Origin: JAHEJX01 sp041605955
GTDB taxonomy: Bacteria > Actinomycetota > Acidimicrobiia > Spongiisociales > UBA5794
NCBI GenBank assembly: GCA_041605955.1
Contig: JBFIXI010000068.1
Location: 1 to 22,932, forward strand
Length of the DNA stretch: 22,932 nt
Direction: 5' to 3'
The notes under the pieces are model-generated. The model saw only the letters and a list, made by a program, of their open reading frames with translations. It was not told the origin of the DNA and did no database searches. This document shows, piece after piece, positions 14,949-22,376 of the stretch; positions within the stretch are counted from its first letter, which is position 1, and every line of letters starts with the position of its first letter. A program made the position numbers and the translations under genes.

Positions 14949-15602
14949 CTACTTCTTCGCTTGTTCGTAGTAGGGGTTGGTGCCTTGCGCGTGGTCCGTG
15001 ACATCGACGACCTTGGCGATTCCTTCGACGAGGTCGGTGATGGTCGACTCAATGCCCTGTGAAAGCGTGACCGGCGCCATTCCACAGCCCTGGCACCCGC
15101 CACCAAGGCGGATGTACGCAATGCGATCTTCGACTGCGACAACCTCAGCGAAGCCGCCGTGGGACGCGATTGCCGGGTTGATCACACGATCGACCACGGA
15201 CACCACCTGTTCGGCAGTAGTGCCGCTGAGGTCCGGCGCCACTCCCTCTGCCGAGATCGCGGGGCTCGGTGAGTTGGGATTGTCGATCGTCAATCCTGGC
15301 TTAAGGAGGTTCTTCGACATAGTGAGGGTCGCACCGCGGAGGTTGTCGACGTCGCCTGCCGAGCAGATGACTGCCAGCGGTCCTGCGGGAGCGACATGAT
15401 CTGTGGGCGCCGCCTGATCTATGCGCATGAATATCATCTCATACGTGAATCTGTCGCCATCTACTCCTGTGATGCTCACGACAAGGCCCAGGTCCGGGGC
15501 GTCGGGTTCGCGGTCGCGTACGTCGAGCAGGAGCGCCAGCGCCTTGTCTTCGATGGTGAGAATGGTGGATTCGTTGACTGCCACGGCGTGATCGTACGCC
15601 AC
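14949..15602 (-). CDS. NifU-domain Fe-S cluster protein (NfuA-like)
   Basis: This 217-residue protein has an N-terminal A-type-carrier-like domain (about 10-112, ending LKPGLTIDNPN) that lacks the usual cysteines, and a C-terminal NifU domain (about 128-205). The NifU domain carries GGGCQGCGM, with Cys170 and Cys173 as the CxxC that bridges a [4Fe-4S] cluster between two monomers. This is the layout of E. coli NfuA, which carries and delivers clusters to target enzymes. The GTG at 15602 is chosen as the first in-frame start; a GTG at 15584 is possible and no clear ribosome site is visible. It diverges from the ATP-grasp gene across only 38 bases, so their promoters must overlap. Confidence 0.9.
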   Translation of the reverse strand: MAYDHAVAVNESTILTIEDKALALLLDVRDREPDAPDLGLVVSITGVDGDRFTYEMIFMRIDQAAPTDHVAPAGPLAVICSAGDVDNLRGATLTMSKNLLKPGLTIDNPNSPSPAISAEGVAPDLSGTTAEQVVSVVDRVINPAIASHGGFAEVVAVEDRIAYIRLGGGCQGCGMAPVTLSQGIESTITDLVEGIAKVVDVTDHAQGTNPYYEQAKK

Positions 15603-15640
15603 ACGGCGCCGCTAGGCGCAAGAGGGGCCATGATGGGGGG

Positions 15641-16870
15641 ATGCAAAGAGTTGTGATCGTTGCCGGCTGTGAGAGCTACCGAACCGGAGACTTCCTGGCG
15701 GCGGCATCGCTGTTGCGCCTCGACGCGATCGTCGCAACCGACGCGAATGCAGGATTCGAGGGCGCTACGGGCCACGTAGAGGTTGATCTTGGCGACCCGG
15801 TCGCGGCGGCATCGGCGATTGCGTCGACTGTTCCCGACGCGGATGCCGTAGTTGCCGTCGACGACGGCGGGGTGGAGGTGGCGGCAGCGGCAGCGGCACA
15901 ACTCGGTTTGGGCCACAACCGACCCGAAGCGGTCGCGCTGACGCGTGACAAGCTGGCAATGCGCCGTGCTCTTGGCGTCGCCGATGTCGCCCAGCCGCGC
16001 TTTGCTCCGGCAGCCCCAGGGCAGGTTGCCGAGATTGCCGGATCGATCGGATTCCCTGTCGTGGTCAAGCCCGTCGGGTTGTCGGCGAGCCGCGGGGTGA
16101 TACGAGTTGATGGTTCTCGCGCCGCCGGGCGGGCAGAGTCGAGGATTCGATCGATCCTGGCGGCTGCTGGTCGCAATCCCGATGAGAGCCTGCTCGTCGA
16201 GGAGTATGTCCCGGGAGAGGAGATCGCTATTGAAGGGCTTCTTGTCGACGGCGATCTCGAGGTCCTTGCCGTGATCGACAAGCCAGACCCACTCGAGGGC
16301 CCGTTCTTCGAGGAGACGATGTTCGTCACGCCGTCACGTCATCCCGGGCATATTCAGGAGGCTGCGATTGCTCTCGTTCAGGAAGCCACGACGTCGCTCG
16401 ATCTGCAGATCGGCCCGGTACACGCCGAGGTGCGGATCCCAAGTGACGGTCCGGTGAAGCTCATCGAGCTGGCTGCGCGATCGATTGGCGGCCTCTGTGG
16501 CCGTTCACTCACCTTTGGACTGCTCGGCGAGTCACTCGAGTCGATGATTCTGAGAAACGCACTCGGCGGCCCTGGAGGCCGTGGGCATGCCCAGCCGCGC
16601 GCTGGGGGCGCGCTCATGTTGCCGATTCCTGCCTCTGGCGTATTGACCGGTGTCGAGAACGTCCAGGGGGCCAGAGACATAGCCGGAATCGATGAAGTGA
16701 CGATCACCGTGGTCAACGGGCGTCGGGTTGAGGCGCTGCCCGAAGGCGACCGTTACCTTGGGTTCGTCATTGCGTCGGGTTCCACTCCTGAAGAAGTCGA
16801 GCTTGCGTTGCGCAAGGCGGGTTCGACCCTCGTTGCCACGATCGACGGCGAGATTGTCGCGAGCCGCTGA
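15641..16870 (+). CDS. ATP-grasp ligase (L-amino-acid-ligase-like)
   Basis: This 409-residue protein has an N-terminal Rossmann-like domain (VVIVAGCES, 4-12), then an ATP-grasp core with FPVVVKPVGLSASRGV (about 138-153), LLVEEYVPGEEIAIEG (about 184-199) and the metal-binding region HAEVRI...LIELAARSIGG (about 262-285). The C-terminal part (about 325-409) has the look of the L-amino-acid-ligase C2 domain. These enzymes join a carboxylate to an amine through an acyl-phosphate. The substrate could be a dipeptide, a peptide-like metabolite or a biotin-carboxylase-type acid. ATG 15641 lies immediately after a GGGGGG run; a GTG at 15653 is an alternative. It stands alone, with no biosynthetic cluster beside it. 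Confidence 0.83.
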   Translation: MQRVVIVAGCESYRTGDFLAAASLLRLDAIVATDANAGFEGATGHVEVDLGDPVAAASAIASTVPDADAVVAVDDGGVEVAAAAAAQLGLGHNRPEAVALTRDKLAMRRALGVADVAQPRFAPAAPGQVAEIAGSIGFPVVVKPVGLSASRGVIRVDGSRAAGRAESRIRSILAAAGRNPDESLLVEEYVPGEEIAIEGLLVDGDLEVLAVIDKPDPLEGPFFEETMFVTPSRHPGHIQEAAIALVQEATTSLDLQIGPVHAEVRIPSDGPVKLIELAARSIGGLCGRSLTFGLLGESLESMILRNALGGPGGRGHAQPRAGGALMLPIPASGVLTGVENVQGARDIAGIDEVTITVVNGRRVEALPEGDRYLGFVIASGSTPEEVELALRKAGSTLVATIDGEIVASR

Positions 16871-17240
16871 TCAGGACAACGTCCGTACCTTGGGATCGGT
16901 GATCCCCCGAGCGGATTCGGACGACTGCGCGGCTGTGGCCGGGTCCAGCACCTGCACGGAGTTCGCGAAGCCGCACGAGATGACCAGGTCGCCGGCTTCG
17001 GCGCTCACTGGGCGTGGCGCCGGCGAACCCGGTACCCGGTGGGAAGAGGTCGTAGAACGAGCTCGTCGGCTGCTTGCCGCAGCGAACAGCTCAGCCACCC
17101 ACACTGTCCCGCCACCGACGGGCTGTCCGACGCCCCTGCCCCCGACCCGAACTTCGTTGCGGTGCCGGTCGACGAGTTCGCGACGATCCCGGGCGACACT
17201 GCGAGGTGTTGGGCCGGATTGGCTCGCAGTCCTGCTACAG
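16871..17240 (-). pseudogene. Possible relic of a CAP/SCP-domain protein
   Basis: One minus-strand frame reads RRELVDRHRNEVRVGGRGVG and then GGGTVWVAELFAA, resembling the end of a CAP (SCP/PR1) domain. The last 45 codons before the stop at 16871 (GDLVISCGFANSVQVLDP...) have very high third-position GC, as real genes here do. Between these parts the high-GC3 frame changes (a stretch reading SFYDLFPPGTGFAG lies in another frame), so at least one shift is likely. The stop abuts the ATP-grasp stop. The upstream part overlaps the RRM gene 2 leader, so no complete gene is possible there. Confidence 0.33.
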
Positions 17241-17246
17241 TTGCCT

Positions 17247-17409
17247 GGTACAGCGCGCCACGAGGCGCGCAGCGCTTGCTCCACATTCTTAGTTCCGTCC
17301 GGTGGAGCAACGCAGGAATTGCTTGGTCTTTCGAGCTTCGGTTCGGCTTTCTTCGCACATCCCGCGGGCGTTCGATGCCCGAGACGGTTCGAAATGCGAG
17401 GAAGCATTT
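17247..17409 (+). promoter_or_regulatory. Structured 5' leader of RRM gene 2
   Basis: The leader begins GGTAC and forms a perfect 7-bp hairpin (GCGCGCC 17253-17259, loop ACGA, GGCGCGC 17264-17270). It carries the same ordered blocks as the RRM gene 1 leader: CCGTCCGGTGGAG (near 17295), TCGAGCTTCGGTTCGGCT (near 17331) and GCGTTCGA...GACGGTT (17368-17389). TACAGT at 17236-17241 is a possible -10 box. AGGA just before 17403 is the ribosome site. Confidence 0.5.
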
Positions 17410-17664
17410 ATGTCAACAAACATCTACGTGGGGAATCTCACGTTCGAGACCAACTCCGCCGAGCTGGAGAGCATGTTCGCTGAGCACGGTGAGGTGAAGT
17501 CCGCCAACGTGATCACCGATCGCGACACCGGCCGGTCTCGCGGCTTCGGCTTCGTGGAGATGGGTAGCGCCGAGGCAGCCAAGGCGGCTATCGACGTCCT
17601 CAACGGCAAAAACGTCGACGGTCGTGAACTTACGGTCAACGTCGCCAAGGAACGCTCGCGCTGA
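17410..17664 (+). CDS. RRM-domain RNA-binding protein 2
   Basis: This is an 84-residue single-RRM protein, paralogue of the one at 6082-6336, with 69 of 84 residues identical. RNP2 (IYVGNL) and RNP1 (RGFGFVEM) are intact; most differences are clustered between residues 15 and 40 (for example TFETNSAELESMF against TFNTTSGDLESLF), leaving the RNA-contact strands unchanged. ATG 17410 has GAGGA about 7 bases upstream and gives exactly the same N-terminus as the paralogue. Longer in-frame starts would translate the conserved leader and are rejected. Two hairpins follow the stop. Role in RNA binding is clear from the fold; the targets are unknown. Confidence 0.93.
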   Translation: MSTNIYVGNLTFETNSAELESMFAEHGEVKSANVITDRDTGRSRGFGFVEMGSAEAAKAAIDVLNGKNVDGRELTVNVAKERSR

Positions 17665-17692
17665 GCCTCCGTCCCTAACTGACAATGTGAAA

Positions 17693-17753
17693 CTCACGTA
17701 ATCGTGAGGTAGACGACAAACGATCCCGCGGCTCGGACTGAGCCGCGGGATCG
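17693..17753 (+). terminator. Tandem hairpin terminator after RRM gene 2
   Basis: A 6-bp stem (CTCACG 17693-17698, loop TAAT, CGTGAG 17703-17708) is followed by a perfect 14-bp GC-rich stem (17721-17734 with 17740-17753, loop GGACT). There is no long U-tract, as is common for intrinsic terminators in high-GC Gram-positives. Position 28-90 bases after the stop fits. Confidence 0.7.
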
Positions 17754-17904
17754 GCGCGTCAGCGGCCGATCTCGGTAAGGCCACTCGGTTCGAGGTCTGA
17801 GATAGCAACCTGGGCGAGCGGGGCAGAACTGCCGGATCCAGACCGACCCGCACTGCGACAGGTCGAGGTTCTTCGGCGCCAAGTTGGCAATCCGCTGAGG
17901 GGCG

Positions 17905-17945
17905 GCGCAGGTGCGGCCCGTCGGCCAGATTCGATCACCTGCGCG
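17905..17945 (-). terminator. Candidate terminator of the DM13 gene
   Basis: GCGCAGGTG (17905-17913) and CACCTGCGC (17936-17944) are perfect reverse complements, with an inner GGCC/GGCC stem in the 22-base loop. The hairpin lies about 15 bases beyond the stop of the minus-strand DM13 gene. Confidence 0.5.
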
Positions 17946-17959
17946 ATGGCAGGGCAGGT

Positions 17960-18853
17960 CTAGATGTCGATGGTGGCGCCGACGAACTCGACGCTGAACG
18001 CCTCACACCACACGAGCGCCGTGTAGGAGCCCGGGGCGAGTTCCGTGCCTTCCGGTAGTTCGTAGTTCTGGTCGCCGACGTTGCCCTTGAGCGCACCGAG
18101 ATGAATCGAGCCCTCGGCGAGAGACGTCTGGTCGGCGCCTGGTACGAGATACACCTCCAGGTCGGGACCGTTCTGGATGTCGAAGTTCTCGAAGCGGAGC
18201 ACCAGTGACCCTTCAGGGCTCTGGAAGAGGCCGGCGTCGCCGGTGCCCGAGTGGCCGGCCAGGCCCACAAATCGACCAGCCCCGAGCAGTACGGGTCCCG
18301 CCGCCGGTGGCGGTGGCGGCTCTTCTGCGGTCGGCTCTACCGGCTCGTCGTCGCCTGTCGTAGCTGGGTCACCGGTGGCCGATGGCGTCGGATCGGTCGT
18401 TGGTTCGTCGTCGCCCTGCACAGCCGTAGTCGGCTCGGTTACGTCACCGGCGGTGGCGAGCTGCTCGGAGATCGACCCGGAGAAGTCCTCGGCGACCACT
18501 TCGTCGACGAAGTACGGCGAGATCAACCACCAGTTGACGACCGCGAATGGCACCACGAGCACGATCAGCCTCACCAAGGGCGGCACCCGGAGCCACAGCA
18601 TTGCGGCCAACGCAACGGCGGCGAGGACCGTGCCGCCAAATGTGAACAGGAGGGTCCGGGAGTTCTCGAACGGGGCTTCCAGGATTCTCGGTTCGACAAC
18701 AACCAGCACAAGCATGATCGCCGCGATCGCTGCTCCGACGAGGATCTCGAGGCGTGTGATGCGGCGGATCAATCGGCCCACAAGAGAGGCCGGTGGCGAG
18801 TCGTTACGGTCGGTGGGGGCGGGTGGAGATATTTGTTTCACGTCACTAGTCAA
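17960..18853 (-). CDS. Membrane-anchored DM13-domain protein
   Basis: This 297-residue protein has three predicted membrane segments (about 36-54, 68-88 and 92-112). A Thr/Glu/Asp/Pro-rich disordered linker (about 125-185) follows, then a C-terminal DM13 domain (about 190-297). The DM13 part shows LRFENFDIQNGPDLEVYLVP, HLGALKGNVGDQNYELP and YTALVWCEAFSVEFVGA, with the Cys in VWCEAF that is conserved in the family. DM13 has been proposed to act in redox or electron-transfer reactions, with the Cys as a reactive site. Three segments with a cytoplasmic N-terminus (RRITR before the first) would place DM13 outside. The start is a TTG at 18853 with no clear ribosome site; a GTG at 18841 is possible. 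Confidence 0.82.
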   Translation of the reverse strand: MTSDVKQISPPAPTDRNDSPPASLVGRLIRRITRLEILVGAAIAAIMLVLVVVEPRILEAPFENSRTLLFTFGGTVLAAVALAAMLWLRVPPLVRLIVLVVPFAVVNWWLISPYFVDEVVAEDFSGSISEQLATAGDVTEPTTAVQGDDEPTTDPTPSATGDPATTGDDEPVEPTAEEPPPPPAAGPVLLGAGRFVGLAGHSGTGDAGLFQSPEGSLVLRFENFDIQNGPDLEVYLVPGADQTSLAEGSIHLGALKGNVGDQNYELPEGTELAPGSYTALVWCEAFSVEFVGATIDI

Positions 18854-18929
18854 CAGTAGGACGCGAGCGACCAGTCCCGGTTTCCCATTAACAAACTCAG
18901 AACTCGGCGGTGGATCGAGCTCACAACCC

Positions 18930-19041
18930 TCAGGTGTGCAGCGTTGCTACGAGCCCGACATCGGGAGCCACATCACCGTTGTACATGTCGCGCCAGGCGG
19001 AGGCTGTGGCCTCGGGGCCGCGACGGTGTTCCACGGTCAGC
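18930..19041 (-). pseudogene. Unidentified coding-like tail, perhaps a gene relic
   Basis: A minus-strand frame reads VEHRRGPEATASAWRDMY and then NGDVAPDVGLVATLHT before a stop at 18930. It looks protein-like but has no convincing start with a ribosome site. I do not recognise the family. It may be the 3' end of a lost gene or a chance frame. Confidence 0.22.
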
Positions 19042-19045
19042 CATG

Positions 19046-19101
19046 ATCGGCTGCCATTGCACGCGGGTATGAGCTTCGAGTTCGAGCCGACGTCGGCGTG
19101 A
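19046..19101 (+). pseudogene. C-terminal relic of a saccharopine-dehydrogenase-like gene
   Basis: Bases 19061-19086 match 21344-21369, the last codons of the intact reductase gene at 20131-21393, at 25 of 26 positions. They encode the same AGMSFEFE tail in a frame that ends at TGA 19099-19101. A TCGGCT further upstream also lines up. Nothing recognisable remains of the rest of the gene. Confidence 0.6.
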
Positions 19102-19187
19102 CCGCAGGGCGCGAGTCACGCCGGTGCGTGGGCTGACGCGCCGGCGAGTCGGGGAGGGACTCCGGTGCAGTGCTGGGTGAGCAAGGG

Positions 19188-19278
19188 TCGGCGTAAGCGC
19201 ACGCCGATCGGGTCATTTGACCCTGGAGCCCCGACACTGCGTCGCCTTCAATGTGTATCACGGTGGCTGCGGCCACCG
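19188..19278 (+). promoter_or_regulatory. Palindrome and hairpins upstream of the flavodoxin-like gene
   Basis: Three symmetric elements lie in sequence: a 7-bp hairpin (TCGGCGT 19188-19194, ACGCCGA 19201-19207), a palindrome GGGTCA-TT-TGACCC (19210-19223), and a 7-bp hairpin (CGGTGGC 19261-19267, loop TGCG, GCCACCG 19272-19278). The palindrome looks like an operator; the last hairpin could be in the mRNA leader. No clear -35/-10 pair was seen. Confidence 0.4.
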
Positions 19279-19311
19279 GAGAAAAGCAAGCGGCACACTG
19301 GGGAGGTGTGT

Positions 19312-19728
19312 GTGAAAGTCGCGATCGTGTACGACAGTCGCACCGGAACTACAAAGGCTGCCGCCGAGGACATGGCGCAGATGGCCGTCGCAGCCGGTCA
19401 CGATTCCACAGCTGTCGCCGTCCAGGCGGCATCGCCTGCTGACGTGTCAGCCGCGGACGCAGTCTGCATCGGGAGCTGGACCGAGGGCCTGTACTTCATC
19501 CGCCAGCACGCTACGCCGGCGACGATGGCGTTCATCGACAGCCTCAGCCTGGACGGGACCCCGGCTGCAGTCTTCTGCACCTACAAGACCTCTCCGGGCA
19601 AGATGCTCGACAAGATGGCCCGCGCCCTCGAAGCTCGGGGTGCTCGTGTTGCGGGCAGCTTCCGGTCTCGGGGACCCCAGGCACCGGATGGGTTCGCGGC
19701 TTGGCTCAACTCGCTAGCGGAGGGCTGA
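19312..19728 (+). CDS. Flavodoxin-like protein
   Basis: This 138-residue protein has the flavodoxin fold: KVAIVYDSRTGTTKAAAEDM (2-21) provides the first strand and the TGTT phosphate-binding loop for FMN. GSWTEGLYF (about 58-66) occupies the position of the second flavin-contact loop, and VFCTYKTSPGKML (about 84-96) the third. It is near the usual length of short-chain flavodoxins. It probably carries electrons or acts as a small flavin reductase; the partner is unknown. The GTG at 19312 is preceded by GGGGAGG with 5 bases spacing; a GTG at 19306 overlaps that site. It is a single gene, flanked upstream by symmetric elements and downstream by a hairpin. Confidence 0.83.
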   Translation: MKVAIVYDSRTGTTKAAAEDMAQMAVAAGHDSTAVAVQAASPADVSAADAVCIGSWTEGLYFIRQHATPATMAFIDSLSLDGTPAAVFCTYKTSPGKMLDKMARALEARGARVAGSFRSRGPQAPDGFAAWLNSLAEG

Positions 19729-19743
19729 GACCCAGAGGGTTCT

Positions 19744-19759
19744 GGCGCTAACGAGCGCC
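19744..19759 (+). terminator. Hairpin after the flavodoxin-like gene
   Basis: GGCGCT (19744-19749), loop AACG, AGCGCC (19754-19759) forms a perfect 6-bp stem 15 bases after the stop. There is no U-tract. Confidence 0.45.
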
Positions 19760-19918
19760 CGAAGGGTCTTGACGATCCTCGCCAGAGGCCGCTCGGAACG
19801 GTTCAGTACATCCCGAAAACTCCTGACCGAGCCCGCACATATCATCCGATCGGGCGTACGAACGCACATTCGGCCATGTGCACCAGATCGCAGCTTCTGG
19901 GTCAGTTGTGGCTGACTG

Positions 19919-20060
19919 CTAGTTGACGCTGCGGGGCGATACGACCCACTCACAGGGCTGGTCGGCCGCTGAGGCGATGGGATCCAAGTCAATGTCGTAG
20001 TGAAGCACCGAGTAACCGCTCTGCTCGGCAGTCGCACAAAGGCCTTCGCCTCTGGGCAGG
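19919..20060 (-). pseudogene. C-terminal relic of a VapC-like PIN-domain toxin
   Basis: A minus-strand frame ending at TAG 19919-19921 reads LPRGEGLCATAEQSGYSVLH, YDIDLDPIASAADQP and CEWVVSPRSVN. This follows the usual VapC C-terminus: the helix before VLHYDxDFxxIA, then GQPxxWVVPRG. Only about 45 residues remain; the N-terminal half with the first catalytic acids would lie where the reductase gene now starts, and no vapB is present. Family assignment is from pattern recall. Confidence 0.5.
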
Positions 20061-20130
20061 GTCTCCTGTGGGGTGTACGAAGGGGACAGGTGCCGTACGT
20101 CACCGGCGCCCCATGAAGGAAGGAGTGGCC

Positions 20131-21393
20131 GTGGAACACGATCGCGAATTCGACATTGTCCTGTGGGGAGCCACCGGCTTCACGGGGAGGCTTGCTGCGG
20201 AGAAGTTGGCAGCCCGCATAGGGAGCAGCGGTGATCTGCGGTGGGCGATTGGGGGACGCAACCAGGCAAAGCTCGAGGCGGTGCGATCCACACTGGGTCC
20301 CGCGGCGGCAGACATCCCTGTCGTCACGGGTGACAGCCATGACGTGGCATCTCTGGAGGCGTTGGCGGCCCGGTCAAGAGTGGTGTGCTCAACGGTTGGT
20401 CCGTACGCCATGTACGGCTCCGAGCTGGTGGGGGCGTGTGTGCGTGCCGGCACTCACTACTGCGACCTGGCGGCTGAAGCACACTGGATGCGGAAGATGA
20501 TGGACGCCCACGAGGCCGAGGCGGCGGAGACTGGTGCCCGGATCGTGCACGCCTGCGGCATGGACTCCATCCCCTCGGACGTAGGGGTGCACTTCCTGCA
20601 GCAGCGCGCCAAGCAGCTCTATGGGAAGCCGTGTTCCCGGGTCAAGATGAGGGTGACGGAACTGGCTGGGGGATTCAGCGGCGGTACTGCCGCCAGCCTG
20701 CTGCATGGGACAGAAGCGGGCCGGAATGATCCGTCGATCGGGCGGGCCATGACGGAACCCTATTACCTGGCCCCAGAGGGCCGCCGCCAAGGACCCGATG
20801 AGGCAGAGAGCATGAGGTCGACGAAGGTGGAATACGACGAGGACCTGCAGGTGTGGACGAAGCCGTTCTTCATGGGGCCGATGAACACCAAGATCGTGCG
20901 TCGGACCAATGCACTCCTCGACTACCCATATGGCGAAGACTTCCGTTACGACGAAGCCCGAGTTGTTGCCGACGGCGTGGGAGGCCGCATCCGGGCGAAG
21001 GCTGAAGCTTTGGGATACGTCGGGTTTCTTGCAGCCGTGGGGTTCTCACCGACTCGGCGGCTTCTGAAGAAGTACGTGCTGCCCGGCTCCGGGGAAGGCC
21101 CGGACAAGGAGACCCGCGAGTCCGGTCAGTGGAAGATCATTCTCATCGGCAAGATGGACGATGGCACGACCGTGCGGGCGCTGGTTGGCGGAGAGGGGGA
21201 TCCGGCAACCGATTCCACCAGCCGCATGCTCATCGAATCAGCGCTGTGCCTGGCTGAGGATGCGGAGAAGATCCCAGTCGGGGGTGGATCGTGGACGCCG
21301 GCCGCTGCCATGGGAGACCTGCTGTTGGGTCGGCTCACGGAGTACGCGGGCATGAGCTTCGAGTTCGAGACGGCGTCGAGTGCGCCGTCATGA
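20131..21393 (+). CDS. Saccharopine dehydrogenase-like / trans-acting enoyl reductase family protein
   Basis: This 420-residue protein has an N-terminal NAD(P)-binding Rossmann motif, VLWGATGFTGRLAAEKL (10-26). It then has the family segments STVGPYAMYGSELV, GTHYCDLAAE and ARIVHACGMDSIPSDVG, and a C-terminal GGSWTPAAAMGDLLLGRL. This family includes mycobacterial trans-acting enoyl reductases that act with polyketide synthases in lipid synthesis, and saccharopine reductase-like proteins; no lysine or PKS genes are beside it, so the substrate is open. GTG 20131 is chosen because AAGGAAGGAG ends 5 bases upstream; an ATG at 20113 precedes that site. Its stop overlaps the next gene's start (ATGA), so the two are translated together. 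Confidence 0.86.
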   Translation: MEHDREFDIVLWGATGFTGRLAAEKLAARIGSSGDLRWAIGGRNQAKLEAVRSTLGPAAADIPVVTGDSHDVASLEALAARSRVVCSTVGPYAMYGSELVGACVRAGTHYCDLAAEAHWMRKMMDAHEAEAAETGARIVHACGMDSIPSDVGVHFLQQRAKQLYGKPCSRVKMRVTELAGGFSGGTAASLLHGTEAGRNDPSIGRAMTEPYYLAPEGRRQGPDEAESMRSTKVEYDEDLQVWTKPFFMGPMNTKIVRRTNALLDYPYGEDFRYDEARVVADGVGGRIRAKAEALGYVGFLAAVGFSPTRRLLKKYVLPGSGEGPDKETRESGQWKIILIGKMDDGTTVRALVGGEGDPATDSTSRMLIESALCLAEDAEKIPVGGGSWTPAAAMGDLLLGRLTEYAGMSFEFETASSAPS

Positions 21394-22364
21394 GTGCAGA
21401 CCAGAACCACAGAACGCTGGAATCAGGCGGAAGTGAACTCGCCGGGGAACCCTGGCACCCGTTTCGTTCCGCTGCATCCCAGCAGGAGTACCTGGCGTTC
21501 TACGACCGACGTGCGCAGCGCTGGCCGATCCCCTCCGAGTCCAGCATGGTCAGCACGACGTTCGGCGACACGTTCGTGAGGGTCCAGGGCCCGGCCGACG
21601 GACCACCGTTGGTTCTGTTGCCCGGCGATTCGGAAACCTCGCTTTCGTGGATCCCGGTGATCGGAGCGTTCGCCTCCGAGCATCGGGTGTACGCCCTCGA
21701 TCACATCTACGACATCGGACGAAGCATCTACCGGAGGCAACCCCGCCGTCCCGACGACTTCGTGCGCTGGCTCGACGAGCTCTTCGACGAACTCCAGCTC
21801 CACGACGTCCGACTCGTCGGGCACTCCTACGGCGGTTGGATAGCGGCCCTTTACGCGCTCGAGGTCCCGGAACGCCTTGACAAGCTCGTGCTGCTCTCTC
21901 CGCCGACAGTGCTCCGGCCACCACTCGGCCTCGTTGCCCGTGCCATCGTCTACGGAACAGTTCCCAGTCGCTCCTACATTCGGCGATACCTCTACTGGTA
22001 CGCACCAGACTGCGTCCGCCATGAGGCGACGCGAGCAGCGATCGACGAGATGATCGACGAAGACATCCTCGCCCGACGATGCTTCAAGATCAAGAAGCGC
22101 GAAATCGTGCGCCCCACGGTGCTCTCCGATGAAGACTGGCAGCGGCTCGCCGTTCCGACCCTGTTCCTCGTTGGACGCAACGAAGTCAGCTACTCCGCGG
22201 AGCGGGCAGTCCAGCGACTCGCCACCGTGGCACCCCACATCAAGACAGCCATCACCGACGGTGATCATCACCTCACCATCGTGCAGCCAGACTGGGTGAT
22301 TCAACACGTGATGGGGTTCCTCGAGCAACGACACGAAATCGACACTGGAGACGTCATCACTTAG
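21390..22364 (+). CDS. Alpha/beta hydrolase
   Basis: This 324-residue alpha/beta-hydrolase-fold protein has an N-terminal extension of about 55 residues. The core shows LVLLPGDSETSLSW (oxyanion-loop region, about 74-87), the nucleophile elbow GHSYGG with Ser146, and the histidine in GDHHLTI (His293 or His294). The acid position after the sixth strand reads VGRNEVSYS, so the likely acid is Glu265 in place of the common Asp. A lid-like helical segment (about 175-235) lies between. No signal peptide is visible. ATG 21390 overlaps the reductase stop, implying a shared pathway, perhaps lipid or acyl-ester metabolism; the substrate is not known. Confidence 0.85.
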   Translation: MSADQNHRTLESGGSELAGEPWHPFRSAASQQEYLAFYDRRAQRWPIPSESSMVSTTFGDTFVRVQGPADGPPLVLLPGDSETSLSWIPVIGAFASEHRVYALDHIYDIGRSIYRRQPRRPDDFVRWLDELFDELQLHDVRLVGHSYGGWIAALYALEVPERLDKLVLLSPPTVLRPPLGLVARAIVYGTVPSRSYIRRYLYWYAPDCVRHEATRAAIDEMIDEDILARRCFKIKKREIVRPTVLSDEDWQRLAVPTLFLVGRNEVSYSAERAVQRLATVAPHIKTAITDGDHHLTIVQPDWVIQHVMGFLEQRHEIDTGDVIT

Positions 22365-22376
22365 CGGTGGATTTCG

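Noticed and set aside
19714..20340. A 208-residue minus-strand frame
   Set aside because: It overlaps the reductase start and is not the frame that carries the VapC-like tail; it looks like a shadow.
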